Shown piece after piece: positions 18,854-27,534 of a stretch of 64,000 nt of DNA. The stretch spans positions 930,001-994,000 of the forward strand of contig NZ_CP095742.1 in the NCBI RefSeq assembly GCF_023078495.1, in the 5' to 3' direction. Source of the stretch: Luteibacter aegosomatissinici (GTDB taxonomy: Bacteria > Pseudomonadota > Gammaproteobacteria > Xanthomonadales > Rhodanobacteraceae). The notes beneath the pieces are model-generated. The model did not search any database and was not told the origin of the DNA. It saw nothing but the letters and a program-made list of their open reading frames with translations. The translations under genes were made by a program, and so were the position numbers. The stretch's first letter is position 1; each line of letters starts with the position of its first letter.

Positions 18854-19438
18854 TTAGAACCGGTATTCAACCGAGACCGAGGTCATGTTGGTCGACAGGT
18901 CCAGCTGATCCTTCTTCGCATCGTAGTGGTCGTAGTTCAGGCCGAGGCTCCAGTTGTTCGTGAAGTCGTAGCCCACGCCCACACCGGCGTACCAGCTGGT
19001 CTTGTCCAGGCTGGTGCGGGTGATGTCATCGTTGCTGGTGCCGTGGCCCTTCCATGCGTACAGGCCACCGCGTGCGCTGATGTACCACTGCGGATCGATG
19101 TTGAACTTGCCGTTCACGCCAGCGGTCCAACCATGAAGCTCGGACTTGCGGCGATCCACCACGCGGTCGTTGTTGAAGAAATTCTTGGCGTGGATGTTAC
19201 CCAGGTCGTTGTAGCCGACCTCAACACCCAGCGCGGCCCACGGGGTCACGCCCCAGCGGTAACCACCGTTGAGCGCGTAGCCGGTGTCATGACCGTCGTA
19301 CTTGCCCTTGTCGACCGAAGTACGGCCAACGTTGCCATTCACGAACCAGCCTGCGGCCGGGTTCACGTCCTGCGCAAAGGCCGGGGCGGCAACGACGCCA
19401 GCGGCAACCAGGGCAAGGGCGATAAGGGTCTTCTTCAT
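18854..19438 (-). CDS. Small outer-membrane beta-barrel protein
   Basis: A 194-residue porin-like protein with a signal peptide ending AAPAFAQ and a C-terminal ...VEYRF, the aromatic-terminated strand recognised by the Bam machinery. Alternating strands such as GWFVNGNVGRT, GYALNGGYRWG and ALGVEVGYNDLGN suggest an eight-stranded barrel of the OmpA/OmpW-like group. It is paralogous to the next gene at 19751: both share a YxDLGN motif, a central PQWYI segment and a YDHY/YDYFH C-terminal strand. Function unknown. The start at 19438 excludes an upstream open frame. Confidence 0.82.
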   Translation of the reverse strand: MKKTLIALALVAAGVVAAPAFAQDVNPAAGWFVNGNVGRTSVDKGKYDGHDTGYALNGGYRWGVTPWAALGVEVGYNDLGNIHAKNFFNNDRVVDRRKSELHGWTAGVNGKFNIDPQWYISARGGLYAWKGHGTSNDDITRTSLDKTSWYAGVGVGYDFTNNWSLGLNYDHYDAKKDQLDLSTNMTSVSVEYRF

Positions 19439-19576
19439 GGTGGAACTCTCCTGCTTTTTATTTTTGTGGCCCAGGCCGCATGGGGGGATCGGCCTTGAGC
19501 TCCGCACGGCGGGGATGTCGTGCTCACGGACTTAGATAGGGCCCCTCGGGATAGATTCAATACCGCTTAGTTCAGT

Positions 19577-19592
19577 ATTAAGCCCGAGTTAA
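19577..19592 (-). promoter_or_regulatory. Shared upstream element, first outer-membrane protein gene
   Basis: ATTAAGCCCGAGTTAA matches 14 of 16 bases with the element at 20598. Read on the minus strand it is TTAAC-N5-CTTAAT, a direct-repeat-like site about 140 bases before the start. A TTGAAT possible -35 follows downstream in both copies. PhoP-type regulators bind similar spaced repeats, but the regulator here is not identified. Confidence 0.45.
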
Positions 19593-19620
19593 GTCTCGGC
19601 ACCTGGGGTGCCGAGACTTA
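19590..19620. other. Perfect 14-bp hairpin between the two outer-membrane protein genes
   Basis: TAAGTCTCGGCACC and GGTGCCGAGACTTA pair perfectly around a three-base loop TGG. No T-run follows on either strand. It overlaps the shared promoter element by three bases and lies next to the repeat at 19643, so it may isolate the two genes or act as a protein-binding site. Confidence 0.7.
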
Positions 19621-19642
19621 GCCGTTGAAGGAGGGGCTTTGT

Positions 19643-19738
19643 GTAGGAGCCCACCCTGTGGGCGATGCTCTTTGCCTCGCGGAGGCAGGGCCTGTTGCGT
19701 CGGGGCGAGAAGATGTCGCCCACAGGGTGGGCTCCTAC
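19643..19738. repeat. REP/BIME-like paired inverted repeat, GGGC-type arms
   Basis: A 96-base element from GTAGGAGCCCACCCTGTGGG to the inverted arm CCCACAGGGTGGGCTCCTAC. It lies downstream of the 19751 gene on its strand and could act as its transcript end. Confidence 0.82.
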
Positions 19739-19750
19739 GGGGGCGCTTGC

Positions 19751-20479
19751 TTAGAAGCGGTACTCACCCGCCAGCGACAGCAGGCCGGTGGAGCGCTTCA
19801 GGTCCGGCTGCGTCGCGCCGGTGGTGTTGTCGACCAGCTTGCCGGCGTTGGCGTGGAAGTAGTCGTAGCTCACGCCGACACCAAAGTGCTCGTTGATATC
19901 CCAGCCGGTGCCGATGCCGGCGTACCAGCTGCCACGGTTCGGGCGGCCGCCGCTCGACAGGCCAAGGTCCTGGCCCAGCGAGTTGTTGTAGTTGTGGCTG
20001 TTGTCGTTGGAGCGGAAGTAACCGCCGTGCATGGTGATGTACCACTGCGGCACGAGGTTGAGCTTCATGTTCGCGCCAAGCATCCAGCCGCGCAGCGCAT
20101 CACGCTCGCTCTTCTGGTCCACATCCTGGCCCGATTCGAAAACGTTCTTGACCCGGTAGTTGCCGAGGTCGGTGTAGCCGGCTTCAAGGCCCAGGCCCAG
20201 GTCGGGACCTACTTTCCAGCGGTAGCCGCCGAGTACGCCATAACCGGTGCGACGGCCCTTTTCGCCGTGCAGGAAGTTGAAACCGCTGGTATCGCTGCCG
20301 AAGCCGCCGGTGTCGCTGCCGTTGGTACGGCCCACGTTGGCGCCAATGAACCAGTTACCGCTGCCCACCGACTGGCTCGGCTGGTAGTTGCCGGAGACCG
20401 CGGTGTTGTCCTGTGCGAAGGCCGGAATGGCCATAAACGAGGCGCAAGAAACTGCAAGGGCAAGAGCTGCCTTTTTCAT
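19751..20479 (-). CDS. Outer-membrane beta-barrel protein, paralogue
   Basis: A 242-residue barrel protein with signal peptide (SFMAIPAFAQ) and C-terminal ...LAGEYRF. Segments NWFIGANVGRT, GYGVLGGYRWK, GLEAGYTDLGNYRVKNVF and VPQWYITMHGGYF align with its neighbour at 18854, so the pair arose by duplication. It carries longer Asn/Gly-rich loops, probably surface exposed. It is divergent from tkt. Function unknown; an OmpA/OmpW-type adhesion or stress protein is possible. Confidence 0.82.
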   Translation of the reverse strand: MKKAALALAVSCASFMAIPAFAQDNTAVSGNYQPSQSVGSGNWFIGANVGRTNGSDTGGFGSDTSGFNFLHGEKGRRTGYGVLGGYRWKVGPDLGLGLEAGYTDLGNYRVKNVFESGQDVDQKSERDALRGWMLGANMKLNLVPQWYITMHGGYFRSNDNSHNYNNSLGQDLGLSSGGRPNRGSWYAGIGTGWDINEHFGVGVSYDYFHANAGKLVDNTTGATQPDLKRSTGLLSLAGEYRF

Positions 20480-20597
20480 GGGAGTGTTCCTCTTATTTTC
20501 GGGGCGGCCACCGACCGGTGGGGGTGGGGGAAGGTCGGTGGCCGTGGTCGATTAGAGCGACCTCAACCTGAAGAGATTCAAAAATCGGGGTCAAAAG

Positions 20598-20613
20598 ATT
20601 AAGCCGGGGTTAA
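20598..20613 (-). promoter_or_regulatory. Shared upstream element, second outer-membrane protein gene
   Basis: ATTAAGCCGGGGTTAA, matching the element at 19577 in 14 of 16 bases, about 120 bases before the start of the 19751 gene. The following minus-strand TTGAATCT is also common to both promoters, with a TCTAA sequence 18-19 bases farther on. Confidence 0.45.
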
Positions 20614-20704
20614 CTTCCCGGACGCGGCATGAATGTCCACGACAACGTGATACGCGATCAGCGACAATGGGCGCTTTCACTGCCCTCTGAATTGGAGAAC
20701 GCCG

Positions 20705-22717
20705 ATGACGACACGCCGCGAACGCGCCAATGCGATCCGCGCCCTGGCCATGGATGCCGTGCAAGCTGCGAACTCGGGCCACCCGGGCATGCCCATGGGC
20801 ATGGCCGATATCGCTGAGGTGCTGTGGGGTGATTTCCTCCACCACAATCCGGCCAACCCGCATTGGCCGAACCGCGATCGTTTCATCCTCTCCAACGGCC
20901 ACGGCTCGATGCTGCAGTACGCACTGCTGCACCTGACCGGTTACAACCTGCCGATCGAAGACATCAAGAATTTCCGCCAGCTCGACCACCACACCGCGGG
21001 CCATCCGGAATTCGGCCACACCCCGGGCGTCGAGACCACCACCGGCCCGCTAGGCCAGGGCCTGGCCAATGCCGTGGGCTTCGCCATCGCTGAAGAAGTG
21101 CTCGCCGCACGCTTCAACCGCCCCGGCCACGACATCGTCAACCACCACACCTACGTGTTCGTGGGCGATGGCTGCCTCATGGAAGGCATCTCGCACGAAG
21201 TGTCGTCGCTCGCCGGCACGCTGAAGCTCGGCAAGCTTGTCGCCATTTACGATGACAACGGCATCTCGATCGACGGTGAAGTGCACGACTGGTTCACTGA
21301 CGACACCGCCGAGCGCTTCCGCGCCTACGGCTGGAACGTGGTGGTCGGCACCGACGGCAAGCCCGTCGACGGCCACGACCCGGAAGCGATCAAGACAGCC
21401 ATCGCCTCGGCCACGTCGCAGAGCGAGAAGCCGAGCCTGGTGATCTGCAAGACCATCATTGGCTTCGGCTCGCCGAACAAGGAAGGCAAAGAAGAGTCCC
21501 ACGGCGCCGCTCTGGGCGTGGAAGAGATCAAGCTCACCCGTGAGCGTCTGGGCTGGAACTACCCGGCTTTCGTGATCCCGGAAGAGATCTACAGCTCGTG
21601 GAACGCGAAGGATGCCGGCACCAAGGCCGAGAAGGCCTGGAACGACAAGTTCGATGCGTACGCGAAGGAGTTCCCGGAACTCGCCGCCGAACTGAAGCGC
21701 CGCCTCTCGGGCGAACTGCCGGCTAACTGGAAGGACGGCGCCGCCGCCTTCATCAAGAAGCTGCAGGCCGACGGCCCGGTCGTCGCTTCGCGTAAGGCCT
21801 CGCAGATGTCGCTCGATGCGTTCGGCCCGCTGCTGCCGGAACTGATCGGTGGCTCGGCTGACCTTGCGCCGTCGAACCTCACCATCTGGAAGGGTTCCAA
21901 GAACATCGCCACTGGCGGTGCCGAAGGCAACTACATCCACTACGGCGTGCGCGAGTTCGGCATGTCGGCCATCTCGAACGGCATTGCGCTGCACGGTGGC
22001 TTCATCCCGTACGACGCGACGTTCCTGGTGTTCTCCGATTACGCCCGCAACGCGGTGCGCATGTCGTGCCTGATTCCGGCCCATGCGATCCACGTGTACA
22101 CGCACGATTCGATCGGCCTGGGCGAAGATGGCCCGACGCATCAGCCGGTCGAGCACCTGGCCTCGCTGCGTCTTATCCCGAACAACCGCGTGTGGCGCCC
22201 GGCCGATGCCGTGGAATCCGCCGTGTCGTGGAAGAAGGCGATCGAGCGCGCGGGCAACCCGTCGGTGCTGATCTTCTCGCGCCAGAACCTCGAACATAAC
22301 CCGCGTACCGACGAGCAGCTCGCCAACATCGAGAAGGGCGGCTACGTCCTGTTCGAGCCGGCCGAGAAGTTCAAGGCGATCATCATTGCCACCGGTTCGG
22401 AAGTGGGCCTCGCAGTGGAAGCGGCCAAGGCGCTGGGCGACCAGGGCACCCCGACCCGCGTGGTCTCCATGCCCTGCACGGAAGAGTTCGATGCTCAGTC
22501 GCCGGAATACCGCGAAGGCGTGCTGCCGTCGTGGTGCCGCGCCCGCGTGGCGGTCGAAGCCGCTGCCGTGGACTTCTGGTACAAGTACGTCGGCATCGAC
22601 GGCAAGATCATCGGCATGACCACCTTCGGTGCGTCGGCGCCGATCAAGGTGCTCTACGAGCACTTTGGCATCACCAGCCATGCGGTGATTGATGCGGTTA
22701 AGGCGGTTGTGAAGTAA
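20705..22717 (+). CDS. tkt: Transketolase
   Basis: Thiamine-diphosphate enzyme moving two-carbon units between sugar phosphates in the pentose-phosphate pathway, 670 residues. Marks are SGHPGMPMG with His26, [33 protein letters not shown], the ThDP motif [13 protein letters not shown] with GDG at 154-156, the C-terminal [16 protein letters not shown] block, and a final-domain [18 protein letters not shown] precedes the start. A 19-bp terminator follows. Confidence 0.97.
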   Translation: MTTRRERANAIRALAMDAVQAANSGHPGMPMGMADIAEVLWGDFLHHNPANPHWPNRDRFILSNGHGSMLQYALLHLTGYNLPIEDIKNFRQLDHHTAGHPEFGHTPGVETTTGPLGQGLANAVGFAIAEEVLAARFNRPGHDIVNHHTYVFVGDGCLMEGISHEVSSLAGTLKLGKLVAIYDDNGISIDGEVHDWFTDDTAERFRAYGWNVVVGTDGKPVDGHDPEAIKTAIASATSQSEKPSLVICKTIIGFGSPNKEGKEESHGAALGVEEIKLTRERLGWNYPAFVIPEEIYSSWNAKDAGTKAEKAWNDKFDAYAKEFPELAAELKRRLSGELPANWKDGAAAFIKKLQADGPVVASRKASQMSLDAFGPLLPELIGGSADLAPSNLTIWKGSKNIATGGAEGNYIHYGVREFGMSAISNGIALHGGFIPYDATFLVFSDYARNAVRMSCLIPAHAIHVYTHDSIGLGEDGPTHQPVEHLASLRLIPNNRVWRPADAVESAVSWKKAIERAGNPSVLIFSRQNLEHNPRTDEQLANIEKGGYVLFEPAEKFKAIIIATGSEVGLAVEAAKALGDQGTPTRVVSMPCTEEFDAQSPEYREGVLPSWCRARVAVEAAAVDFWYKYVGIDGKIIGMTTFGASAPIKVLYEHFGITSHAVIDAVKAVVK

Positions 22718-22734
22718 CGCTCAGCTCACGTGTT

Positions 22735-22777
22735 AAAGCAGAAGGCCCCAAGGTTTTGCCTTGGGGCCTTCTGCTTT
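22735..22777 (+). terminator. Strong terminator after tkt
   Basis: A perfect 19-base stem beginning AAAGCAGAAGGCC, with loop TTTTG, starts 17 bases after the tkt stop. No long T-run follows beyond the stem's own TTT, but the stem is very stable. Confidence 0.85.
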
Positions 22778-22823
22778 AGGGATGTGTTGAATTGAAACGA
22801 TCTGCGGCGGCGGCTGAGTTTTC

Positions 22824-23134
22824 TCAGCGAGCCGAGGCAGAACGATCTTCGGCGGGGCGAGGTGCGCGTTTCATCCCAATGCGCGAAGCTTTCTCCCTTG
22901 CCTGCGCCTGGCGGCGGCGTATCGCCGGGCTGTCCGCAGCAGGCGACTGCCAGTCGAGCTTTGCCCGCCGGGTGAGCATCTGTTCCACGATCGGTTCGGC
23001 GCGCTTGTCGCGCGGCTTCCATTTGCGCGCGTTGATCACGACGGCGGTGCCCCAGGCGGTGAGGCCGAAGACGCGGTGGCGGCCGCGCGTGGGGGTGGAC
23101 CAGATCGGGGGGCCGACTTCTTGCGTAAGTTCAT
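22824..23134 (-). pseudogene. Small basic protein gene, possibly frameshifted
   Basis: A minus-strand frame from a GTG at 23039 to a stop at 22824 encodes 71 residues with strongly GC-biased third positions, which looks like real coding. The same coding character continues upstream in this frame (reading ...GPPIWSTPTRGRHRVFGLTAW...) but no start codon is found there. An ATG at 23134 with an AAGGA site lies in another frame and would join it if one base were added to the six-G run at 23107-23112. So the gene is either a genuine GTG-started short protein or a frameshifted one of about 104 residues. Product not recognised; it is Arg/Lys/Ala rich. Confidence 0.4.
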
Positions 23135-23336
23135 CGTGGGGGTGTCTTCCTTGGCACCGGGATTGGTGTGCGAGAAGCCTAATGATCGCGAGGGAAAGGG
23201 CTTAGAGGGGCCGGTCGCCGCGTGGCGTCAGGCATGCCACTTGCCTGGCGTAGGGGAAATCCTAAATCTGTGTGGTTGCCTGCGCAGAATGTAACCAGCG
23301 CAAGCTAAGTGATTGCCCTGAAAGGGTGCTTCGGAG

Positions 23337-23382
23337 TTGTCCACACCCTTATGCAGCGCGTATCCACATGGGGTGTGGATAA
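23337..23382. repeat. DnaA-box-like repeat, left copy
   Basis: Three 9-mers resembling the DnaA box TTATCCACA occur as TTGTCCACA (23337), GTATCCACA (23360) and inverted TGTGGATAA (23374, a perfect inverted box). The 46 bases match the copy at 25579 at 40 positions with the same spacing. This copy lies upstream of the acyltransferase. The stretch 23135-23336 before it shows no gene. Confidence 0.7.
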
Positions 23383-23444
23383 ACGCCGTAGGGGCCCGTT
23401 ACCCCTCTGCTACCCTTGCGTTTTTCAAGGATGGCCCCGGTTCG

Positions 23445-25550
23445 ATGACAGCCCCGCAGCGCGAAAAGCACGCCTACTTCCCGTACATCGATGGGTTGCG
23501 GGCCATCGCCGTCCTTTCCGTGCTGGCCTATCACCTCAACGGTGCGCTTCTGCCTGGCGGCTTCGCAGGCGTCGACGTGTTCTTCGTCATTTCGGGATTC
23601 GTGGTCAGCGCATCGGTGGGGCGTCGCAAGGGCGGCCCGCTGCATCAGTTCTATCTGTACTTCCTGTCACGGCGTTTCCAGCGCATTGCGCCGGCCTTAC
23701 TGGTTTGCCTGCTCGTGACCTGCCTGGCGGCTACGCTGTTTATCCCTGATGCGTGGCTGAGCGAGAACAGCCAGCAGACGGCGCGCTATGCGTTCTTTGG
23801 CTTCAGTAACCTGATCTTGGCGAGGAACGCGAACAGCTATTTCTCACCCACGGCTGAGTACAACCCCTACACGCACACGTGGTCGCTTGGCGTGGAGGAA
23901 CAGTTCTACCTGCTGTTCCCGCTGCTGTTCTGGGCGTGGACGCTCGGTGGCCGATGGCGCCGCGTATCCACGGGCCTCATCGCGCTGGCGGCCGTGGTGT
24001 CGCTTGCGTATGCCTTCCGTGCCCAGGCTGTTGACCCGCTTGCCGCGTTCTACCTCTTGCCAGCTCGATTGTGGGAGTTGGGCGCAGGCGTGCTTCTTTA
24101 CCAGGGCATGGCGTATGCCGGCAGCCGTTTCGATTACCAGGACACCCAGCACCACGACTGGCGACGGACAGGGCTCGCTTTCGTAGGCGTGGCGCTCATC
24201 GCCTACAGCCTTGTCACGGCTACCGTCCCGCGGTTTCCCATTCCCGATGCCTTTGCCGCTGTAGCCGGCACGTTGCTGGTGCTCGCTGCCCTTCATCAGC
24301 AGCCCGTCGCATCGCCGCTCGTCCGGGTGCTTACATGGCGGCCGGTCAGGGCGATCGGTGCCGTGTCGTACTCACTTTATCTTTGGCACTGGCCCGTGGT
24401 GGTGCTGTTCCGCTGGACGATCGGCCTTGACCAGCCGCTGCACCAGGCGCTGGCCGTGGCGATCTCGCTGGCCCTGGCTGCCTTGTCGTGGCGCTTCGTC
24501 GAAAACCCGATTCGCGGCTCCACGCGCTTGCGTAACCTCCCGCGCATTGCCGTGGTTGCCTGCGGGTTGCTTGCGCTGTATGCCGGGCTGCACGCCTTTC
24601 GAGCCATCGACCGTAAGCAACCGGAGTGGTCCCTGAGCACGGTGGCGCGGCATGCCGATGACTGGTACCCGTCAAAGCTGCCTGCTCGCAGTGCGCCGCC
24701 ACCGTGTGGGGTGGGCGCGCCTGCGGTTAGTGCCGTAGGGGAGGGTGTTCGTATCGAATACGTGCGAGCGGCATGTGATCGGCCGGTGACCGCGCCGCAC
24801 GTCTACGCGGTGGGTGATTCGCATGCCATGGCGTTTGGCTCGTTGTTTGCGGATTACGTACGCGACACGGGCGCGCCGGTGACCCTTTACAACAACGCGG
24901 GCTGTGCGTTCCTTAGCTTCCGTGAAGGTGCTGAATCGACACCACGCTGCGAGGCGAGTATCGCCGTGGTGCTGGCGGACATGGTGCCCCGACTGAAGGC
25001 GGGTGACGTCGTATTTCTGCCGTCGTTGCGTATGCCGCGCCTTGTCGACCAGTGGGCGCGCTACCCCCGGGACGAGGTTGAGAAGGCGTGGTTTTCTGCC
25101 GACGCCACCGCGTTTCGTCAGCACGATTCGGCGCAGGCTCGTGCTCTGCTCACGCGGATGACGGCAAATGGTGCATCGGTGGTGATCGAGGCACCCAATC
25201 TGCTGCTGAATGCTCCGCTTTATCGTTGCGCCGATCCGTGGACGCGCACGAATCCCATATGCCGTGCAGGCGCAGCGGTCGATCGCGAGCAGTTGGAGCG
25301 TCTGCGGGAGCCCGTACTCGCGACGATCAAGTCGGCAGAAGTGGGTATCCCCACCGCCAGCGTCTTTGATCCATTCCCCATCCTCTGCCCGCAAGGCGCC
25401 ACATGCGATGGCTACATGGATGGTAAGCCTCTGTTTTTCGATGGCGACCATGTCAGTGCCGCCGGCAATCGGTTGCTGCTGGCGCCGTTTACGGAAGCCG
25501 TGCGCAAGGCCGTCGCACCGAATGGGCAGGGAATAACCAGCGAGAGATAA
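23445..25550 (+). CDS. AT3-SGNH fused O-acyltransferase
   Basis: A 701-residue inner-membrane enzyme of the OafB type, expected to O-acetylate a surface glycan. The acyltransferase-3 half (residues 10-370) begins FPYIDGLRAIAVLSVLAYHL with catalytic His30 and has about ten membrane segments, including DVFFVISGF. The C-terminal half is a periplasmic SGNH domain with AVGDSHAMAFG (Ser459) and FDGDHVSAAG (Asp668, His669). The ATG at 23445 was chosen because homology starts there; the ribosome site AAGGA is about 13 bases upstream, a little far. It is flanked by two copies of a DnaA-box-like repeat and sits between unrelated housekeeping genes, so it may be an insertion. Confidence 0.88.
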   Translation: MTAPQREKHAYFPYIDGLRAIAVLSVLAYHLNGALLPGGFAGVDVFFVISGFVVSASVGRRKGGPLHQFYLYFLSRRFQRIAPALLVCLLVTCLAATLFIPDAWLSENSQQTARYAFFGFSNLILARNANSYFSPTAEYNPYTHTWSLGVEEQFYLLFPLLFWAWTLGGRWRRVSTGLIALAAVVSLAYAFRAQAVDPLAAFYLLPARLWELGAGVLLYQGMAYAGSRFDYQDTQHHDWRRTGLAFVGVALIAYSLVTATVPRFPIPDAFAAVAGTLLVLAALHQQPVASPLVRVLTWRPVRAIGAVSYSLYLWHWPVVVLFRWTIGLDQPLHQALAVAISLALAALSWRFVENPIRGSTRLRNLPRIAVVACGLLALYAGLHAFRAIDRKQPEWSLSTVARHADDWYPSKLPARSAPPPCGVGAPAVSAVGEGVRIEYVRAACDRPVTAPHVYAVGDSHAMAFGSLFADYVRDTGAPVTLYNNAGCAFLSFREGAESTPRCEASIAVVLADMVPRLKAGDVVFLPSLRMPRLVDQWARYPRDEVEKAWFSADATAFRQHDSAQARALLTRMTANGASVVIEAPNLLLNAPLYRCADPWTRTNPICRAGAAVDREQLERLREPVLATIKSAEVGIPTASVFDPFPILCPQGATCDGYMDGKPLFFDGDHVSAAGNRLLLAPFTEAVRKAVAPNGQGITSER

Positions 25551-25578
25551 GTAGCTGCGTCATAAGGACGGTTGTGAC

Positions 25579-25630
25579 TTATCCACACCCTTATGCAGGG
25601 CGTATCCACATTCCGTGTGGATACGCCCTG
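25579..25630. repeat. DnaA-box-like repeat, right copy with perfect hairpin
   Basis: TTATCCACA (25579, a perfect DnaA-box match), GTATCCACA (25602) and inverted TGTGGATAC (25616) repeat the geometry of the left copy. Bases 25596-25630 form a perfect 15-bp stem (CAGGGCGTATCCACA) with loop TTCCG between convergent genes, so it may also act as a terminator. Confidence 0.75.
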
Positions 25631-25639
25631 GTTGTTGCG

Positions 25640-26272
25640 TCAGGCCAAGCCGAGAAGGTCGCCCGGCTTTTCCACGATGGTCCACGCACCGGCCTGCTCG
25701 AGCTCGGCGCGATCGCCGAAGCCCCACAGCACGCCTACGCCACGCACCTGGTTGGCGACGGCGCCTTCCATGTCATAGCGGCGGTCGCCGATCATGAAGG
25801 TGTCGCCCTCGGGGTGAGCGAAGTCAGCCAGGGCAGCGGCGACCATCGCCGCCTTTTCGCTGTGGGCGCTTTCCGGGCCGGGCGCATAGACGCGATCGAA
25901 CGCCTTGCCGAAGGGCAGGTGCTCAATGATGCGCTCGGCGTGGGAGCGGGTCTTGCTGGTGACTACGGCTAGCCGATCACCACGGGCGGCGAGGGCGGCG
26001 ATGGCTTCCGGGATGCCCTCGTACACCTGGTGCTCGGACCAGCCGATCTCGTGGAAGCGTTCGGTGTAGGCGGCAACGGCAGCCTCGACACGCTCGACAT
26101 CGCCGTTGAGCACTTCGCCAAAGCTCACGCGCAGCGGCGGGCCGATCCACGAGCGCATCGTGGCATGGTCGGGCGCTTCCGCGCCGACAGCCGCCATGGA
26201 GTGGCGGATGCCGGCGAAGATGCCGACCTCGGAGTCAATGATCGTGCCATCAAGGTCGAAGAGGAAAAGCAT
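25640..26272 (-). CDS. HAD-superfamily hydrolase, phosphoglycolate-phosphatase-like
   Basis: A 210-residue haloacid-dehalogenase phosphatase. Motif I is LFDLDGTIID (nucleophile Asp6, Asp8), motif II is VVTSKT, and motif IV is FMIGDRRYDMEGA. A helical cap lies between them, as in Gph and pyrophosphatase PpaX relatives. Its start overlaps the pgk stop by one base (TAATG), so the two are co-translated. The substrate cannot be fixed: phosphoglycolate, a nucleotide or another small phosphate ester is possible. Confidence 0.82.
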   Translation of the reverse strand: MLFLFDLDGTIIDSEVGIFAGIRHSMAAVGAEAPDHATMRSWIGPPLRVSFGEVLNGDVERVEAAVAAYTERFHEIGWSEHQVYEGIPEAIAALAARGDRLAVVTSKTRSHAERIIEHLPFGKAFDRVYAPGPESAHSEKAAMVAAALADFAHPEGDTFMIGDRRYDMEGAVANQVRGVGVLWGFGDRAELEQAGAWTIVEKPGDLLGLA

Positions 26273-27453
26273 TACTTCGTGTCCGCCCGTGCCTTGAGTG
26301 CCGCTACGGCCGGCAGTTCCTTGCCTTCGAGGAATTCGAGGAACGCGCCGCCACCGGTGGAGATGTACGACACGCCATCTTCGATACCGTACTTGTCGAC
26401 GGCGGCCAGGGTGTCGCCGCCACCGGCGATCGAGAAGCCCTTCGATGCCGCGATAGCGCGGGCCAACGTCTCCGTACCCTTGCCGAATGCATCGAACTCG
26501 AAGACGCCGACCGGGCCGTTCCACACCACGGTACCGGCCTTGGCGATCAGCTCGGCATAGCGCTTGGCCGTATCCGGGCCGATGTCGAGGATCATGTCGT
26601 CGTCGCCCACCTGGTCCACCGCCTTGACGGTGGCCTTCGCGCTCGCCGAGAACTCGCTGGCGACGACCACGTCGGTCGGCACCGGCACTTCCGCGCCGCG
26701 GGCCTTCGCGTCGGCCATGATTTTCTTCGCGGTATCGAGCAGGTCGGCTTCGACCAGCGACTTACCGACCTTGTGGCCTTCGGCCAGGATGAAGGTGTTG
26801 GCGATGCCGCCGCCGACAATCAGCTGATCGACGCGGCCAACCAGGTTCTGCAGTAGCTCGAGCTTGGTGGAGACCTTGGAGCCGGCGACGATCGCGAGCA
26901 GCGGCTTGGTCGGGTTCTCCAGTGCCTTGCCCAGCGCATCGAGTTCCTTGGCAAGCAGCGGGCCGGCGGCCGCGACGGGGGCGAAGCGAATCACGCCATG
27001 GGTCGAAGCCTGCGCGCGGTGGGCCGTGCCGAACGCATCCATGACGAACACATCGCACAGGGCCGCGTACTTCTTCGACAGGGCCTCGTCATCCTTGCCC
27101 TCGCCGACGTTCATGCGGCAGTTCTCCAGCACCACGACCTCGCCATCGGCGACATCGACGCCATCGAGGTAATCGCGCACGAGGCGGACGTCCTTGCCGA
27201 GCTTCTGGCCCAGCCATTTCGCAACGGGCTTCAGCGAGGAGGCTTCATCGAACTCGCCTTCCTTCGGGCGGCCCAGGTGCGAGATGACCATGACCTTCGC
27301 GCCGGCGTCGCGGGCGGCGACGATGGTGGGCAGGGAGGCATCCAGGCGCTGGGTGGACGTGATCTTGCCGTTCTCGACCGGCACGTTCAGGTCTTCGCGG
27401 ATCAGGACGCGCTTGCCGCGCAGGTCGAGGTCTTGCATGCGGATGACGGACAC
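26272..27453 (-). CDS. pgk: Phosphoglycerate kinase
   Basis: Glycolytic enzyme making ATP from 1,3-bisphosphoglycerate, 393 residues. Diagnostic blocks are [42 protein letters not shown], the hinge NGPVGVFEF, and the nucleotide loop [12 protein letters not shown] with [13 protein letters not shown]. The GTG at 27453 was chosen because it matches the E. coli MSVIKM start and has GGAG eight bases upstream; an ATG five codons later is the alternative. It diverges from maiA by 81 bases and is coupled to the HAD phosphatase. Confidence 0.96.
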   Translation of the reverse strand: MSVIRMQDLDLRGKRVLIREDLNVPVENGKITSTQRLDASLPTIVAARDAGAKVMVISHLGRPKEGEFDEASSLKPVAKWLGQKLGKDVRLVRDYLDGVDVADGEVVVLENCRMNVGEGKDDEALSKKYAALCDVFVMDAFGTAHRAQASTHGVIRFAPVAAAGPLLAKELDALGKALENPTKPLLAIVAGSKVSTKLELLQNLVGRVDQLIVGGGIANTFILAEGHKVGKSLVEADLLDTAKKIMADAKARGAEVPVPTDVVVASEFSASAKATVKAVDQVGDDDMILDIGPDTAKRYAELIAKAGTVVWNGPVGVFEFDAFGKGTETLARAIAASKGFSIAGGGDTLAAVDKYGIEDGVSYISTGGGAFLEFLEGKELPAVAALKARADTK

Positions 27454-27534
27454 GGTGGGGCTCCAGCTGTGATGGCGGGGAAACCGCAATTGTAACGTCC
27501 CGGCTAGAATCGGCGGACCAACGAAGGAACTCGC

